Below, one piece after another: positions 9,809-21,138 of a DNA stretch of 64,000 nucleotides; position 1 is the first letter of the stretch, and each line of letters starts with the position of its first letter. The notes under the pieces were generated by a model. That model saw only the letters and a program-made list of their open reading frames with translations, was not told where the DNA came from and ran no database searches. Both the position numbers and the translations under genes were made by a program. Origin of the DNA: VXYL01 sp965116935. GTDB taxonomy: Bacteria; Pseudomonadota; Gammaproteobacteria; Pseudomonadales; Azotimanducaceae. Where the stretch lies: positions 2,790,001-2,854,000 of the forward strand of contig OZ220737.1 in NCBI GenBank assembly GCA_965116935.1. The letters run 5' to 3'.

Positions 9809-10492
9809 CTACCGACGCGCCGCGAAAGTGGCCTCGAGTTCCCGTTGCGCGGCGTGAAGATCGGGCAGCACGCGGATGCGGAGGCGTTGCAGCAAGGCTT
9901 CGTCTGGGGCGACCAGGTCGGGGATCTGGAACACGTTCATCCCCGCCGCTGCCGCTGACCGCACGCCGTTGGTGGAGTCCTCGAATGCCCAGCAGCGCTC
10001 GGGTTCTATGCCAAGCGCCGCCGCCGCGCGCTGGAATGGTTCTGGGTGGGGTTTCGGGTTCGTGACCTTGTCGCCGGTGATGCGCAAGGCGAAGTGATGT
10101 AGGAGCCCCACCCGCTGCAGCCGCTCGCCGGCGCCTGGGTCGCTCGACGACGTGACGAGGGCGCAAGGCAATCCGAGCCGTGCGGCCGCTTCGAGGATGC
10201 TCGCGGCTCCTGGCTTCACCGGCAGAGGGTCGCCGTTCGCCTCCCGCTGCTGGAACCATTCGTCCCACGCCTTAGCCACTGCGTCCATTGGGAAGCCATC
10301 GCCGTGCCCCTCCATGAGGATGCGGCGGGTGTTGGGGCTGGTGGTGCCGATGGCGCGCAGGTAGCAGTCGAGGTCGGGAGTGACGCCGACGGTTTCACAG
10401 GCAGCCATGAACCCCTCGCGGACAATCCACTCGGTGTCGAGCAGCAGACCATCCATGTCGAAGACGAGGGCTTCGGGTGTTGGGAAGTCCAT
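9809..10492 (-). CDS. HAD-superfamily hydrolase (beta-phosphoglucomutase-like)
   Basis: A 227-residue subfamily IA HAD phosphatase. Motif I is VFDMDGLLLDTE (nucleophile Asp and acid/base Asp), motif II is ALVTSSS, the lysine of motif III is in GDKVTNPKPHPE, and motif IV is FEDSTNGVRSA. A helical cap lies between motifs I and II. The pattern fits sugar-phosphate phosphatases or beta-phosphoglucomutase-type enzymes; the substrate is not readable. The start is ATG 10492, because the frame upstream of it is compositionally unlike protein. It lies downstream of acnA on the same strand behind a terminator-like hairpin. Confidence 0.9.
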   Translation of the reverse strand: MDFPTPEALVFDMDGLLLDTEWIVREGFMAACETVGVTPDLDCYLRAIGTTSPNTRRILMEGHGDGFPMDAVAKAWDEWFQQREANGDPLPVKPGAASILEAAARLGLPCALVTSSSDPGAGERLQRVGLLHHFALRITGDKVTNPKPHPEPFQRAAAALGIEPERCWAFEDSTNGVRSAAAAGMNVFQIPDLVAPDEALLQRLRIRVLPDLHAAQRELEATFAARR

Positions 10493-10552
10493 GCCCAAGG
10501 CGTCGTTCCTCTCGGTCGGGGTGTGTCGCAACCACGGCGAGGCGGCGGACCT

Positions 10553-10579
10553 CGGGCAAGGACAAGAGGCCCTTGCCCG
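10553..10579 (-). terminator. Hairpin after acnA
   Basis: A 9-bp stem, CGGGCAAGG / CCTTGCCCG, with a 9-nt loop, 6 nt past the acnA stop. There is no long T-run, so it may only attenuate transcription into the HAD gene. Confidence 0.5.
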
Positions 10580-10584
10580 GTCCC

Positions 10585-13269
<2,685 letters not shown>

Positions 13270-13430
13270 GGGCGTTCCTGGGGCGTTTGTTGGGGAAAGT
13301 GAATCGGGCCAAAGCGTTTCGCTGGCGAAGGGCGCGCATTCTACATTGGCGGCGCGCACGGCTCCGTGGCGTAGGAATCCCATGGGCGACAGGCGCCCTC
13401 ACCGCAAGGACCATGCCGCCAAATACGACA

Positions 13431-13461
13431 GAGCCTGCGCCGCGTTTTGCGGCGCAGGCTC
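13431..13461 (-). terminator. Perfect 13-bp stem after hsp20
   Basis: Stem GAGCCTGCGCCGC / GCGGCGCAGGCTC with loop GTTTT, 24 nt past the hsp20 stop. It probably ends that transcript; no strong T-tract follows. Confidence 0.65.
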
Positions 13462-13484
13462 TTGGGGGCCGTCGAGAGGTCGGC

Positions 13485-13895
13485 TTACGCGGCGCGCACC
13501 TCGATGGCGCGGGGCTTGGCCTTGCTGCGCTTGCCCACAGCGATGGTGATCACGCCGTCCTTGGCGGATGCGCTGATCGCCTCGTCGTCGGCATCCGTCG
13601 GCAGGCGGAAGCTGCGCGTGAACTTGCCGTGCAGCCGCTCCTGACGATGCATCTGACCGTCACCGGCCTCGACACCGCGCTCACCCGCAACGCTGAGGAC
13701 ACCGGCACGCAAGGTCACGTCCACGTCCTTGGGGTCCATCGCCGGCACTTCCACCTCGAAGAGGTAGCTCTCGTCGGTCTCGCGGATGTCCACGGCCGGG
13801 CGCCAACCCTGACCATCGATCCAACCGTTGCCGCCCTGGCGGCGACCGAAGAAATCGTCGAGTTCGGCGAAGGGGTTCCATCGTACGACGTTCAT
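13485..13895 (-). CDS. Small heat-shock protein, Hsp20/alpha-crystallin family
   Basis: A 136-residue ATP-independent chaperone that holds unfolding proteins in the cytoplasm. The N-terminus (MNVVRWNPFAELDDFFG) and the alpha-crystallin domain (RPAVDIRETDESYLFEVEVP to GVITIAVGKR) are typical of bacterial IbpA-like class A proteins. The C-terminal IxI motif is present as AIEV. The start at ATG 13895 follows a strong AAGGAG site. Upstream is a sigma-32-like promoter, so heat induction is likely. Confidence 0.95.
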   Translation of the reverse strand: MNVVRWNPFAELDDFFGRRQGGNGWIDGQGWRPAVDIRETDESYLFEVEVPAMDPKDVDVTLRAGVLSVAGERGVEAGDGQMHRQERLHGKFTRSFRLPTDADDEAISASAKDGVITIAVGKRSKAKPRAIEVRAA

Positions 13896-13937
13896 TGGCT
13901 TCTCCTTTTGGCAACTAGAAACGTTGTGACAAGAGAG

Positions 13938-13965
13938 ATATGGAGTCGCCAAACGAACTTCCAAG
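13938..13965 (-). promoter_or_regulatory. Sigma-32-like heat-shock promoter for hsp20
   Basis: Reading on the minus strand: CTTGGAA, a spacer of about 14 nt, then CTCCATAT. The sigma-32 consensus is CTTGAAA-N(13-15)-CCCCATNT. It lies about 43-70 nt upstream of the hsp20 start. Confidence 0.55.
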
Positions 13966-14201
13966 ACCTTGAAAAACAGTCGTAAATCCCCATAGCCGGT
14001 GCCGCTCTCGCCGGTCGCGAGTGGGGCGCTCAACCGGCCACCAAGCGGGAGGCAGAAGTTCCGCCTTGCGAGCCCTTGCGGCTGAACCCCTGAGTTTGGA
14101 GGAGGCCCGCAAGATGCGTGGGTCGGGCTGGGAGGGCGACTTGACCGAAATGCGGCGAGGTCGGTTGCGTTGTTCCTCATCGACACGCCCGCAGGGGCGC
14201 G

Positions 14202-14344
14202 CTAGCAATCTGTCTGATTTGGCGGCGTTGCACCCGGCCGGACAGGGCGACGCATGCGTCGCCCCTACAGGAAGGTGTCATGTCCAGGGCCGTAGGGGCG
14301 ACGCATGCGTCGCCCTTCTTCGGGTGGCCCTACTCATGCGCTAG
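14202..14344. repeat. Family C repeat, complete, CTAG to CTAG
   Basis: A 143-bp module from CTAG at 14202 to CTAG at 14341. It contains two copies of the palindrome GGGCGACGCATGCGTCGCCC separated by about 30 bp. The reverse complement of this module is at 28248-28393. Confidence 0.9.
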
Positions 14345-14410
14345 CGGGCATTCGTGAGCCCTCCTGGAACAACCCCAAGCAACCCCTGCCACGCGAGGGC
14401 CTCTCTGGAA

Positions 14411-14589
14411 GGAGGGCGTCCCGCCCTCCAAGCGTGCCAAAGGCACGCACGCAGCGGAGCCGGCCAACGCCACCGCAAGCGAGCGTTCCAGACAGACCCA
14501 ACAAAGCGCCATCCTCGAACAACGCCACCAACAAACCAGCCTCTGTTCCTAGGCGTGCTTGCGGCACGATGGAGGGCGAGACGCCCTCC
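14411..14589. repeat. Family B repeat, copy near Hsp20
   Basis: It starts with hairpin GGAGGGCG-TCC-CGCCCTCC and ends with GGAGGGCG-AGA-CGCCCTCC. The interior is shared with 35233-35418 (GCACGCAGCGGAGCCGGCCAA, then ACCAACAAACCAGCCTC). CTAG occurs inside at 14549. Confidence 0.88.
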
Positions 14590-14625
14590 GTCCAAAGCCC
14601 CGTGGCAAACGCGACAGCCGCCTGC

Positions 14626-14651
14626 CTAGCTACGACGCAGGCTCCTGCTAG
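14626..14651. repeat. Family G mini-module, CTAG to CTAG
   Basis: 26 bp between CTAG at 14626 and CTAG at 14648. Its reverse complement resembles the left arm of the larger hairpin module at 44083-44120 (AGGAGGCTGCGTCGTAG). Confidence 0.7.
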
Positions 14652-14811
14652 CAGCTAAATCAGACTTGTATGGGGCCTTTGGAGGGAAGGCATTCTGCCT
14701 TCCCTGGCGCCGACAGGCGCCTTCTTTCCCAAGTCGCGGTCAGCGCGCCAGAGGGCGCGCAGGGAAGGCAGAATGCCTTCCCTCCAAAGGCCCGCCTTGT
14801 TAACTCGCTAG
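14648..14811. repeat. Family A repeat, complete 164 bp, CTAG to CTAG
   Basis: Outer hairpins GGGAAGGCA-TTC-TGCCTTCCC and GGGAAGGCA-GAA-TGCCTTCCC are inverted copies of each other. The inner hairpins are GGCGCC-GACA-GGCGCC and GCGCGCC-AGA-GGGCGCGC. The last CTAG (14808-14811) overlaps the stop codon of the gamma-glutamyltranspeptidase gene. The length is identical to the copy at 43923-44086. Confidence 0.93.
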
Positions 14812-16544
14812 AACCCCGCAGCGCCGCCGGCGTTGCGCGGGTCAGCGACGGCGGCGAGGCCATCCGGCGTGCGCATGGCGGAGTTGGCATCGCCGATGCC
14901 GCGGCCCCAGCGGATTTCCATGAGCTGCTCGTGGCCCATGGCTTCTAGCAGGGCGCGGGTGTCGGGGGAGATGCCGTGGCGTTCGACGATCACTCGGTTT
15001 GGCTGCCACTGATGGTGGAAACGGGGAGCGGCAACGGCGTTGCCGACATCCATGCCGTGGTCGATGGCGTTGACGATCACTTGCAGCACGGTCGTGATGA
15101 TGGTGCTGCCGCCGGGAGAACCAGTCACGAGCCAGGGCTCGCCTTCCTTCAGCACGATGGTGGGGGTCATCGAACTCAGCATCCGCTTGCCGGGCGCGAT
15201 GGCGTTGGCCTTGCCGCCGATCAGGCCGTAAGCATTCGGCGTGAACGGACGGGCGGAAAAGTCGTCCATCTCGTTGTTGAGCAGGAAGCCTGCGCCTGTG
15301 ACGACCATCTTGGCGCCGAAGGAGAAGTTGAGCGTGGTGGTGTAGGCGACGGCGTTGCCGGCGGCGTCCATCACCGAGACATGGGTGGTCTCGGGCCCTT
15401 CGGGCGGCAACTGCCCCGCCGCAATGTCGTCTGAGTTCGAAGCGGCCTTGGGGTCGAAGTCTGCAAAACGCTCCAAGGCATAGTCCTTGCTGATCAAGAG
15501 CCCAATCGGAACGTCGTAGAAGTCCGGGTCGCCGAGATGCACTGCGCGATCGGCATAGGCGCGACGCTCGGCCTCGATCATCCGGTGGATGGTGGCGGCG
15601 CTGCCGAAACCCGACGCTCCAACGTCGAAAGGCTCGAGCATGTTGAGCATCTGCACGAGCAGCACGCCGCCCGAAGACGGCGGCGGCATGGCGACGATCT
15701 CATGTTCGCGGTATGTGCCTCGCACGGGTTCCCGCCAAGCGGAACGATAGGCGGCAAGGTCCTCGCGGGTCACCAATCCGCCGATCCGCTCCATCTCTTC
15801 GACGATGAGCTTGGCGGTCTCGCCTTCGTAGAAGCCCTCGCGCCCTTGCTCGGATATCCGCTCCAGCGTGGCAGCGAGGTGAGGTTGGCGGAAGAGATCA
15901 CCGGCGGCGAGAGGTTCGCCATCGGGCGTGGAGAACGCGGCCAGCGTCGCCGGATGCTGGGCGAACGCCTCCCGGCGGCCATTGAGTTGCCCTGCGATGT
16001 CGTGGGGCAGCGGAAAGCCATCCCGCGCCAGACGCAGCGCCGGCGCGATCGCCTCCTGCCGCGAGATGGTGCCGTGGCGCTCGAGCGCTGCGAGCAACCC
16101 ATCCACCGTGCCCGGCACGCCCACGGCAAGGGGCGATGCGGTAGAGAGGCCCTCCACCACCTCGCCCTCCTCGTCGAGGTACATATCGTGCGTGGCGGCG
16201 ATCGGTGCCTTCTCGCGATGGTCGTTCGCCACCACTTTGCCCTCGGCGGTGTGGATCAAGAGGAAGCCGCCGCCGCCAAGGTTGCCCGCCGACGGATAGG
16301 TCACGGCCAGCGCAAACCCGGTTGCCACCGCGGCATCGACGGCATTGCCGCCAGCGCGCATGATCTCGACACCCACTTCCGAGGCAATGGGCGAACGCGA
16401 CGCCACGACACCGTTCGGGGCAATGAGAGGCGTGGGGCCGGCAGCGAGCGTTGCCCCCGTCGCGAGGCATAGACAGAACGCCCAAACCGCACGAACTGGC
16501 CATTCGATGGACGCGTTCCAGATCGGCCGTAGGGGCCACTCCAT
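14808..16544 (-). CDS. ggt: Gamma-glutamyltranspeptidase
   Basis: A 578-residue Ntn-hydrolase that cleaves gamma-glutamyl bonds such as those in glutathione in the periplasm. A signal peptide (VWAFCLCLATGATLAAG) precedes the mature protein. The precursor self-cleaves before the catalytic threonine in ETTHVSVMD (about residue 386). Other family blocks are EIMRAGGNAVDAAVA, GNLGGGGF, PPPSSGG, MLSSMTPTI and TGSPGGSTI. The start ATG 16544 is preferred over TTG 16568. The stop TAG is part of the CTAG end of a family A repeat. Confidence 0.95.
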   Translation of the reverse strand: MEWPLRPIWNASIEWPVRAVWAFCLCLATGATLAAGPTPLIAPNGVVASRSPIASEVGVEIMRAGGNAVDAAVATGFALAVTYPSAGNLGGGGFLLIHTAEGKVVANDHREKAPIAATHDMYLDEEGEVVEGLSTASPLAVGVPGTVDGLLAALERHGTISRQEAIAPALRLARDGFPLPHDIAGQLNGRREAFAQHPATLAAFSTPDGEPLAAGDLFRQPHLAATLERISEQGREGFYEGETAKLIVEEMERIGGLVTREDLAAYRSAWREPVRGTYREHEIVAMPPPSSGGVLLVQMLNMLEPFDVGASGFGSAATIHRMIEAERRAYADRAVHLGDPDFYDVPIGLLISKDYALERFADFDPKAASNSDDIAAGQLPPEGPETTHVSVMDAAGNAVAYTTTLNFSFGAKMVVTGAGFLLNNEMDDFSARPFTPNAYGLIGGKANAIAPGKRMLSSMTPTIVLKEGEPWLVTGSPGGSTIITTVLQVIVNAIDHGMDVGNAVAAPRFHHQWQPNRVIVERHGISPDTRALLEAMGHEQLMEIRWGRGIGDANSAMRTPDGLAAVADPRNAGGAAGF

Positions 16545-16832
16545 CAAAGCGTGGGTGTCGCTCCGCAACGTGCCTGCTACCGGCGCCGGGGCTGTGGCGG
16601 TGGTGGGGCCGGCCGAACTTGCCGCGGCGGCGGTGGCGGGGGCGGAGGGGCCGGGGGCCTTCTTGACCTCGGTGGGGGCGGCGTAGCTTCTCTGACCATT
16701 CGACGAAAGGCTGCCTAGCGGTGCCGGTTGTGCCGCGAGGGAACGCCGTGGTGCTTCATCGGTGGCGGGGCAGGTGGCGGCGGTGGCTTTTTGCCCCGTG
16801 GCGGCGGACGTCTGTTCGGGTTCGGTGGCAAC

Positions 16833-17453
16833 TTAGACACTTTCGTCACCTTGACCTTGCTCTGAGTTTGGAGGGTCAGACAAGACGAACTCTACCATGT
16901 TCACGTCTTGCACCTGGACGAGCAGAGCGTGGCCAGTGTGTGATGGGCCGTTGTCGGCGGTCCGGTTAGATTCCGCGCGCTCGTCGTCATGGAGCCACTC
17001 CGCCTGCGAAATGCGGAAGTGTCCGCGGTCCGGCGAATTAGGCCACTCAGTCGGCCATCCGTACAAACGGCGCTCGCCGACGAGATGCAGTACGACATGC
17101 GAGTCTTGGAGCTCCGTAAACGCCGAGTACCACTCCGATGGATGCGAAGTCTCCCTTGTCACGCCAAGCTTACGAGAAAGCCGGTGGACCAGGTCGTGGT
17201 TCACCATGGCGGAGACCGCTATCCCCACGGTGCCTGCCACGGCGACCTGAAGAGCAACGGCATCCCTCCACGGGCATCCAAATGCACCTGCGACGCTGCC
17301 GATCGCTTCCACAACAATTGTAAACACCAGCGCTTGCACGACTCGCTCGAACGCACTTGGCTTCACATGCGACGTGAAGGCGTAGTAGATGCTTGCGGCG
17401 ACGAATCCCGGGAGCAAATACCTCAGGAGTGCGATGAGTTCCGTGTCTGGCAT
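16833..17453 (-). CDS. DUF6338-like membrane-anchored protein
   Basis: A 206-residue protein with two N-terminal hydrophobic segments (ALLRYLLPGFVAASIYYAF and VVQALVFTIVVEAIGSVAGAF) and a third (LQVAVAGTVGIAVSAMV). A cytoplasmic domain follows with LVGERRLYGWPTEWPNSPDRGHF, a pattern that resembles the DUF6338 family. Function unknown. ATG 17453 is preferred; a TTG at 17510 would add 19 residues. Between this gene and ggt (16545-16832) is a G-rich stretch encoding only proline-rich frames, and I see no gene there. Confidence 0.65.
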   Translation of the reverse strand: MPDTELIALLRYLLPGFVAASIYYAFTSHVKPSAFERVVQALVFTIVVEAIGSVAGAFGCPWRDAVALQVAVAGTVGIAVSAMVNHDLVHRLSRKLGVTRETSHPSEWYSAFTELQDSHVVLHLVGERRLYGWPTEWPNSPDRGHFRISQAEWLHDDERAESNRTADNGPSHTGHALLVQVQDVNMVEFVLSDPPNSEQGQGDESV

Positions 17454-17562
17454 TGCGCGCACGACTCGTCCGTAAGGGACAAAGCGTAGCGGGTTCGTCT
17501 GGTTTGGCAAAGCGCTCTTGCATCGTTGCTACACTCGCCTGCGCCAAAAGGGGAGAGCCTCC

Positions 17563-19674
17563 ATGACCAAGACCAAGATTGCCTTTCGGTTCCTGCCAGC
17601 AGTGCTTGCCGTGGGTGGGGCTGGCGGGGCCACGGGCGAGGAGGACCCGCACCTTTGGCTCGAGGATGTCACCGGCGAGGCGGCGCTTTCGTGGGTGAAA
17701 GAGCGCAGCCAGAAGACGGTGGAGGCGTATGCCAAGGACCCGTTCTTCACCGCCAGCCGCGATCGCTTCAAGGCCATTCTCGACTCCGACGAGCGCATCC
17801 CCTACGTGAGCCGGATTGGCGACGCCTACTACAACTTCTGGCGCGATGCCGAGCATCCGCGCGGGCTGTGGCGACGGACGACGATGGCCCAATACCGCAC
17901 CGAGTCGCCCGAATGGGAGACCGTGCTGGATGTGGATGCCCTGGCCGAGCAGGAAGGCGAGAACTGGGTCTATCAGTATTCGCTCTGTCGCGAGCCGGAC
18001 TACCGTCGCTGTCTGATCTCGTTGTCAAGGGGCGGCGCCGACGCCAACGTCGTGCGCGAGTTTGATCTCGTGGACAAGGCGTTCGTGGAGGACGGCTTTG
18101 CCCTGACGGAGGCCAAGAACGTCGTCGCCTGGGGCGGTGAGGATCGGGTCATGGTGGCGACGGATTTCGGTCCTGGCAGCCTGACCGAATCCGGCTACGC
18201 CCGAATCGTCAAGGAGTGGCAGCGCGGCACGCCGCTTGCCGATGCAAAGCTGGTGTTCGAGGCCAGGGTCGAGGATGTGGGAGTCGGCGTCAGCGTCGAT
18301 CTTGGCAACGAGTACCGCCACGAGCTAGTCACCCGCGCCACAGACTTCTGGAATTCCGAGCTCTATCTGCGTCGGGACGGCGAACTGGTCCGCATCGATG
18401 CACCGACGAGCGCCAACGTCTCGGTGTTCCGGGACCGCATTTACATCCGCCTAACCGAAGACTGGCAAGTAGGCGGCGAGAACCACCCGGCTGGCGCATT
18501 GCTCACCGGCTCGCTCGAGCCCTTCCTCGCCGGTGAACGCGAGCTGGAAACGCTGTTTTCGCCCACTCCCACGACCTCGCTCGAGGGCTACACCCTCACC
18601 CGCAACCACGTTGTCCTCAACATCCTCGACGACGTGCGCAATCGCATCGAAGTCCTGACCCCAGGCGAGGACGGTTGGCAGCGCGCACCCATGCCTGGCG
18701 TTGGCGCCTTCGAGAGCCTGGGCGTCGGCGCAGTGGACCGCGATCAGGGCGACGAGTTCTTCCTCTATGTCGACGGCTATCTGGCACCGCCAAGCCTCGC
18801 CTACGGCACCATCGGCAGTCCCCCGGAGACGCTCAAGGCCGCGCCAGCGTTCTTCGACGCCGCAGGCCTCAAGGTGAGCCAACACTTCGCCGAGTCGGCG
18901 GACGGCACCCGCATTCCGTACTTTCAGGTTGGGCTGGAGGACGACGCGCCAGGGCCGACCCTGCTCTACGGCTACGGCGGCTTCGAGATCTCCATGACGC
19001 CCGGCTATTCGCCGCTCTCCGGCACCGGCTGGCTCGAACGCGGCGGCACCTTCGTGGTGGCCAACATTCGCGGCGGTGGCGAGTACGGGCCGGACTGGCA
19101 CCGCTCGGCGCTGCGCGAGAACCGCCCCCGCGCCTATGAGGACTTCATCGCCGTGGCCGAAGACCTAATCCGCCGCAAGGTCACCACCGCCGCCGAGCTC
19201 GGCGTGATGGGCGGCAGCAACGGCGGCCTCCTCACCGGCAACATGCTCACCATGCGGCCGGACCTTTTCGGCGCCATCGTCTCGCAGGTGCCGCTGCTCG
19301 ACATGCAGCGCTATCACCTTTTGCTGGCGGGCGCGAGCTGGATGGCGGAGTACGGCGACCCAGACGTGCCCGAAGACTGGGCCTTCATGCAGCATTTCTC
19401 GCCCTACCACAACGTGCAGGAGGATGCCGACTACCCACCGGTGCTGATGACCACATCCACCCGGGACGACCGCGTGCACCCGGGCCATGCCCGCAAGATG
19501 ACGGCGAAGATGGCGGCGCTTGGGCATGACGTGACCTACTACGAGAACACCGAAGGCGGCCACGCCGGCGCCGCCGACAACACCCAGCAAGCCTTCATGT
19601 CGGCACTCGCCTATGCATTCCTGTGGCGGCACTTGCGGCAAGAGGGCCAGGACCCCGAAGGCACTGACGAATGA
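17563..19674 (+). CDS. Prolyl oligopeptidase family serine peptidase (S9A)
   Basis: A 703-residue protein with a signal peptide (MTKTKIAFRFLPAVLAVGGAGGA), so probably periplasmic. An N-terminal seven-bladed propeller domain (DPHLWLEDVTGEAALSWV) precedes the alpha/beta-hydrolase. Catalytic residues are Ser in GGSNGGLL, Asp in STRDDRVHP and His in EGGHAGAA. The family cleaves short proline-containing peptides. The stop overlaps the start of the next gene (ATGA at 19671), so the two are translationally coupled. Confidence 0.93.
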   Translation: MTKTKIAFRFLPAVLAVGGAGGATGEEDPHLWLEDVTGEAALSWVKERSQKTVEAYAKDPFFTASRDRFKAILDSDERIPYVSRIGDAYYNFWRDAEHPRGLWRRTTMAQYRTESPEWETVLDVDALAEQEGENWVYQYSLCREPDYRRCLISLSRGGADANVVREFDLVDKAFVEDGFALTEAKNVVAWGGEDRVMVATDFGPGSLTESGYARIVKEWQRGTPLADAKLVFEARVEDVGVGVSVDLGNEYRHELVTRATDFWNSELYLRRDGELVRIDAPTSANVSVFRDRIYIRLTEDWQVGGENHPAGALLTGSLEPFLAGERELETLFSPTPTTSLEGYTLTRNHVVLNILDDVRNRIEVLTPGEDGWQRAPMPGVGAFESLGVGAVDRDQGDEFFLYVDGYLAPPSLAYGTIGSPPETLKAAPAFFDAAGLKVSQHFAESADGTRIPYFQVGLEDDAPGPTLLYGYGGFEISMTPGYSPLSGTGWLERGGTFVVANIRGGGEYGPDWHRSALRENRPRAYEDFIAVAEDLIRRKVTTAAELGVMGGSNGGLLTGNMLTMRPDLFGAIVSQVPLLDMQRYHLLLAGASWMAEYGDPDVPEDWAFMQHFSPYHNVQEDADYPPVLMTTSTRDDRVHPGHARKMTAKMAALGHDVTYYENTEGGHAGAADNTQQAFMSALAYAFLWRHLRQEGQDPEGTDE

Positions 19675-20870
19675 GCCGACCGGTCAGCGCCGCTCGCTTG
19701 CGGCGGCTGGGCCTGCGTGGTCAGGGGCTCGCCGGGAAGCGGCATCTGGGCACAGGCGCGGCTGGCGTGCTGAAGACGCTCGAGCAGATCGGCTATGCCC
19801 AGATCGACACCATCTCCGTGGTGGCGCGCGCGCACCATCACGTGCTGTGGAACCGGGTGGCGCGGTACGAGGAGGACATGCTGAACCGCTTGGTCAAGCG
19901 GCGCCGAGCGTTCGAGTATTGGGTCCATGCCGCCGCCTACCTGCCGATGCGCGATTTTCGGTTTGCATTGCCGATGATGCGGGCCATCGCCGATGGCGAG
20001 ATGTGGGTGCGCCGGACCGACGGCAAGCTGCGCGAACGCGTGCTGCACAGAATCCGCGACGAAGGCCCGCTGTTCGTCCGCGACTTCGAGGACCCTCGCG
20101 CCAGCCGCAAGGGCTGGTGGGACTGGAAGCCGGCCAAGCGAGCGCTCGAGGAGCTCTTCATGGAAGGGGTGCTCACCAGCATAGAGCGCAAGGGGTTCCA
20201 GAAGCGCTACGAGCTCACCGAGCGCTTTCTGCCGGCGGACGTGGACACTCGCGAACCTTCGCCCGAGGAATACGCCGACCACGCCATCGAGGTCTCGCTG
20301 CGCGCCCACGGCTTCGCCACGGCGCGGACGATGGCCTATCTCTGTCGCGATGCCCGCCTGCGCAAGGCGGTGCGGGAACGGGCCGCCGAACGCGCAGCCG
20401 AGGGCAATCTGGAGAAGCGACCAGGCCCCGGGCGGGATGCCGTGTTCGCGCTTCCCGGCACCTTCGACCGAGCCCTCGCACCACCACCGCCACGCGCACG
20501 CCTGCTGTCACCGTTCGACAACACCGTGATCCAGCGCCAGCGCTGCGCCGATACATTCGACTTCGATTACACCATCGAATGCTACGTGCCGGAGGCCAAG
20601 CGCCAATACGGCTACTTCGTGCTGCCGGTGGTGTTTGGCGATCAGTTCGTGGCCCGGCTCGACGCCAAGGCGCACAGGCGCGAGGGACGCTTCGAGATCA
20701 AGGCCCTGTTCATGCAGGAGGCGGCAGAGGTGTCGGACGACTTCGCGCCGGCACTGGCCGCCGAGGTGCGGGACTACGCCCGCTTCACCGGCTGCAATGA
20801 ACTGACCATCGGCACCGTAACGCCGAAGCACTGGCGAGAACCCATCGCAAAGGCCCTCGCCACCGCCTGA
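19671..20870 (+). CDS. YcaQ/AlkX-type winged-helix DNA glycosylase
   Basis: A 399-residue protein of the COG3214 winged-helix family. E. coli YcaQ unhooks nitrogen-mustard interstrand DNA crosslinks. The catalytic QxD motif is visible as QID at residues 44-46 (YAQIDTISVV). Family blocks RAHHHVLWNRV, RRRAFEYWVHAAAYLP, GWWDWKPAKRALEELF and LLSPFDNTV are also present. It overlaps the peptidase stop by 4 bp. No other repair gene is adjacent. Confidence 0.92.
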   Translation: MSRPVSAARLRRLGLRGQGLAGKRHLGTGAAGVLKTLEQIGYAQIDTISVVARAHHHVLWNRVARYEEDMLNRLVKRRRAFEYWVHAAAYLPMRDFRFALPMMRAIADGEMWVRRTDGKLRERVLHRIRDEGPLFVRDFEDPRASRKGWWDWKPAKRALEELFMEGVLTSIERKGFQKRYELTERFLPADVDTREPSPEEYADHAIEVSLRAHGFATARTMAYLCRDARLRKAVRERAAERAAEGNLEKRPGPGRDAVFALPGTFDRALAPPPPRARLLSPFDNTVIQRQRCADTFDFDYTIECYVPEAKRQYGYFVLPVVFGDQFVARLDAKAHRREGRFEIKALFMQEAAEVSDDFAPALAAEVRDYARFTGCNELTIGTVTPKHWREPIAKALATA

Positions 20871-20941
20871 AGATTGACGACCCTAGAGTACCCAGCCCAC
20901 CGAGGACGCCCGAGTTGCTGACGCGGGGGGAACTGGATGGG

Positions 20942-20998
20942 CCGTAGGGGACGGGCTTGCCTAGTGCGTGCCGAGTCCGTCGCGGGACGGGACGAGCC
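20942..20998. repeat. Family E-like inverted repeat fragment
   Basis: GTAGGGGACGGG...GGGACGGGACGAGCCC, related to the perfect hairpin at 46859-46888. CTAG occurs at 20960. Confidence 0.55.
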
Positions 20999-21005
20999 CA
21001 CACCG

Positions 21006-21067
21006 CCAAAGGGTGGTTTTGGGAGGTTGAGGACATCCAAAGGGTGGTTTTGGGAGGTTGAGGACAT
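21006..21067. repeat. Perfect 31-bp tandem duplication
   Basis: Two identical 31-bp units (21006-21036 and 21037-21067) beginning CCAAAGGGTGG. They precede an AT-rich patch (21070-21115) at the edge of the mobile region. Confidence 0.9.
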
Positions 21068-21138
21068 CGCTGGTTGTTTGTCTAAAATATTGATAAATAA
21101 CATCTTTTTGCGTCTAGGGCGGCCGACACCAAGGTACG

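Noticed and set aside
16545..16832. Proline-rich small gene between ggt and the DUF6338 gene
   Set aside because: The frames are open because of G-rich low-complexity DNA. There is no convincing start or ribosome-binding site.
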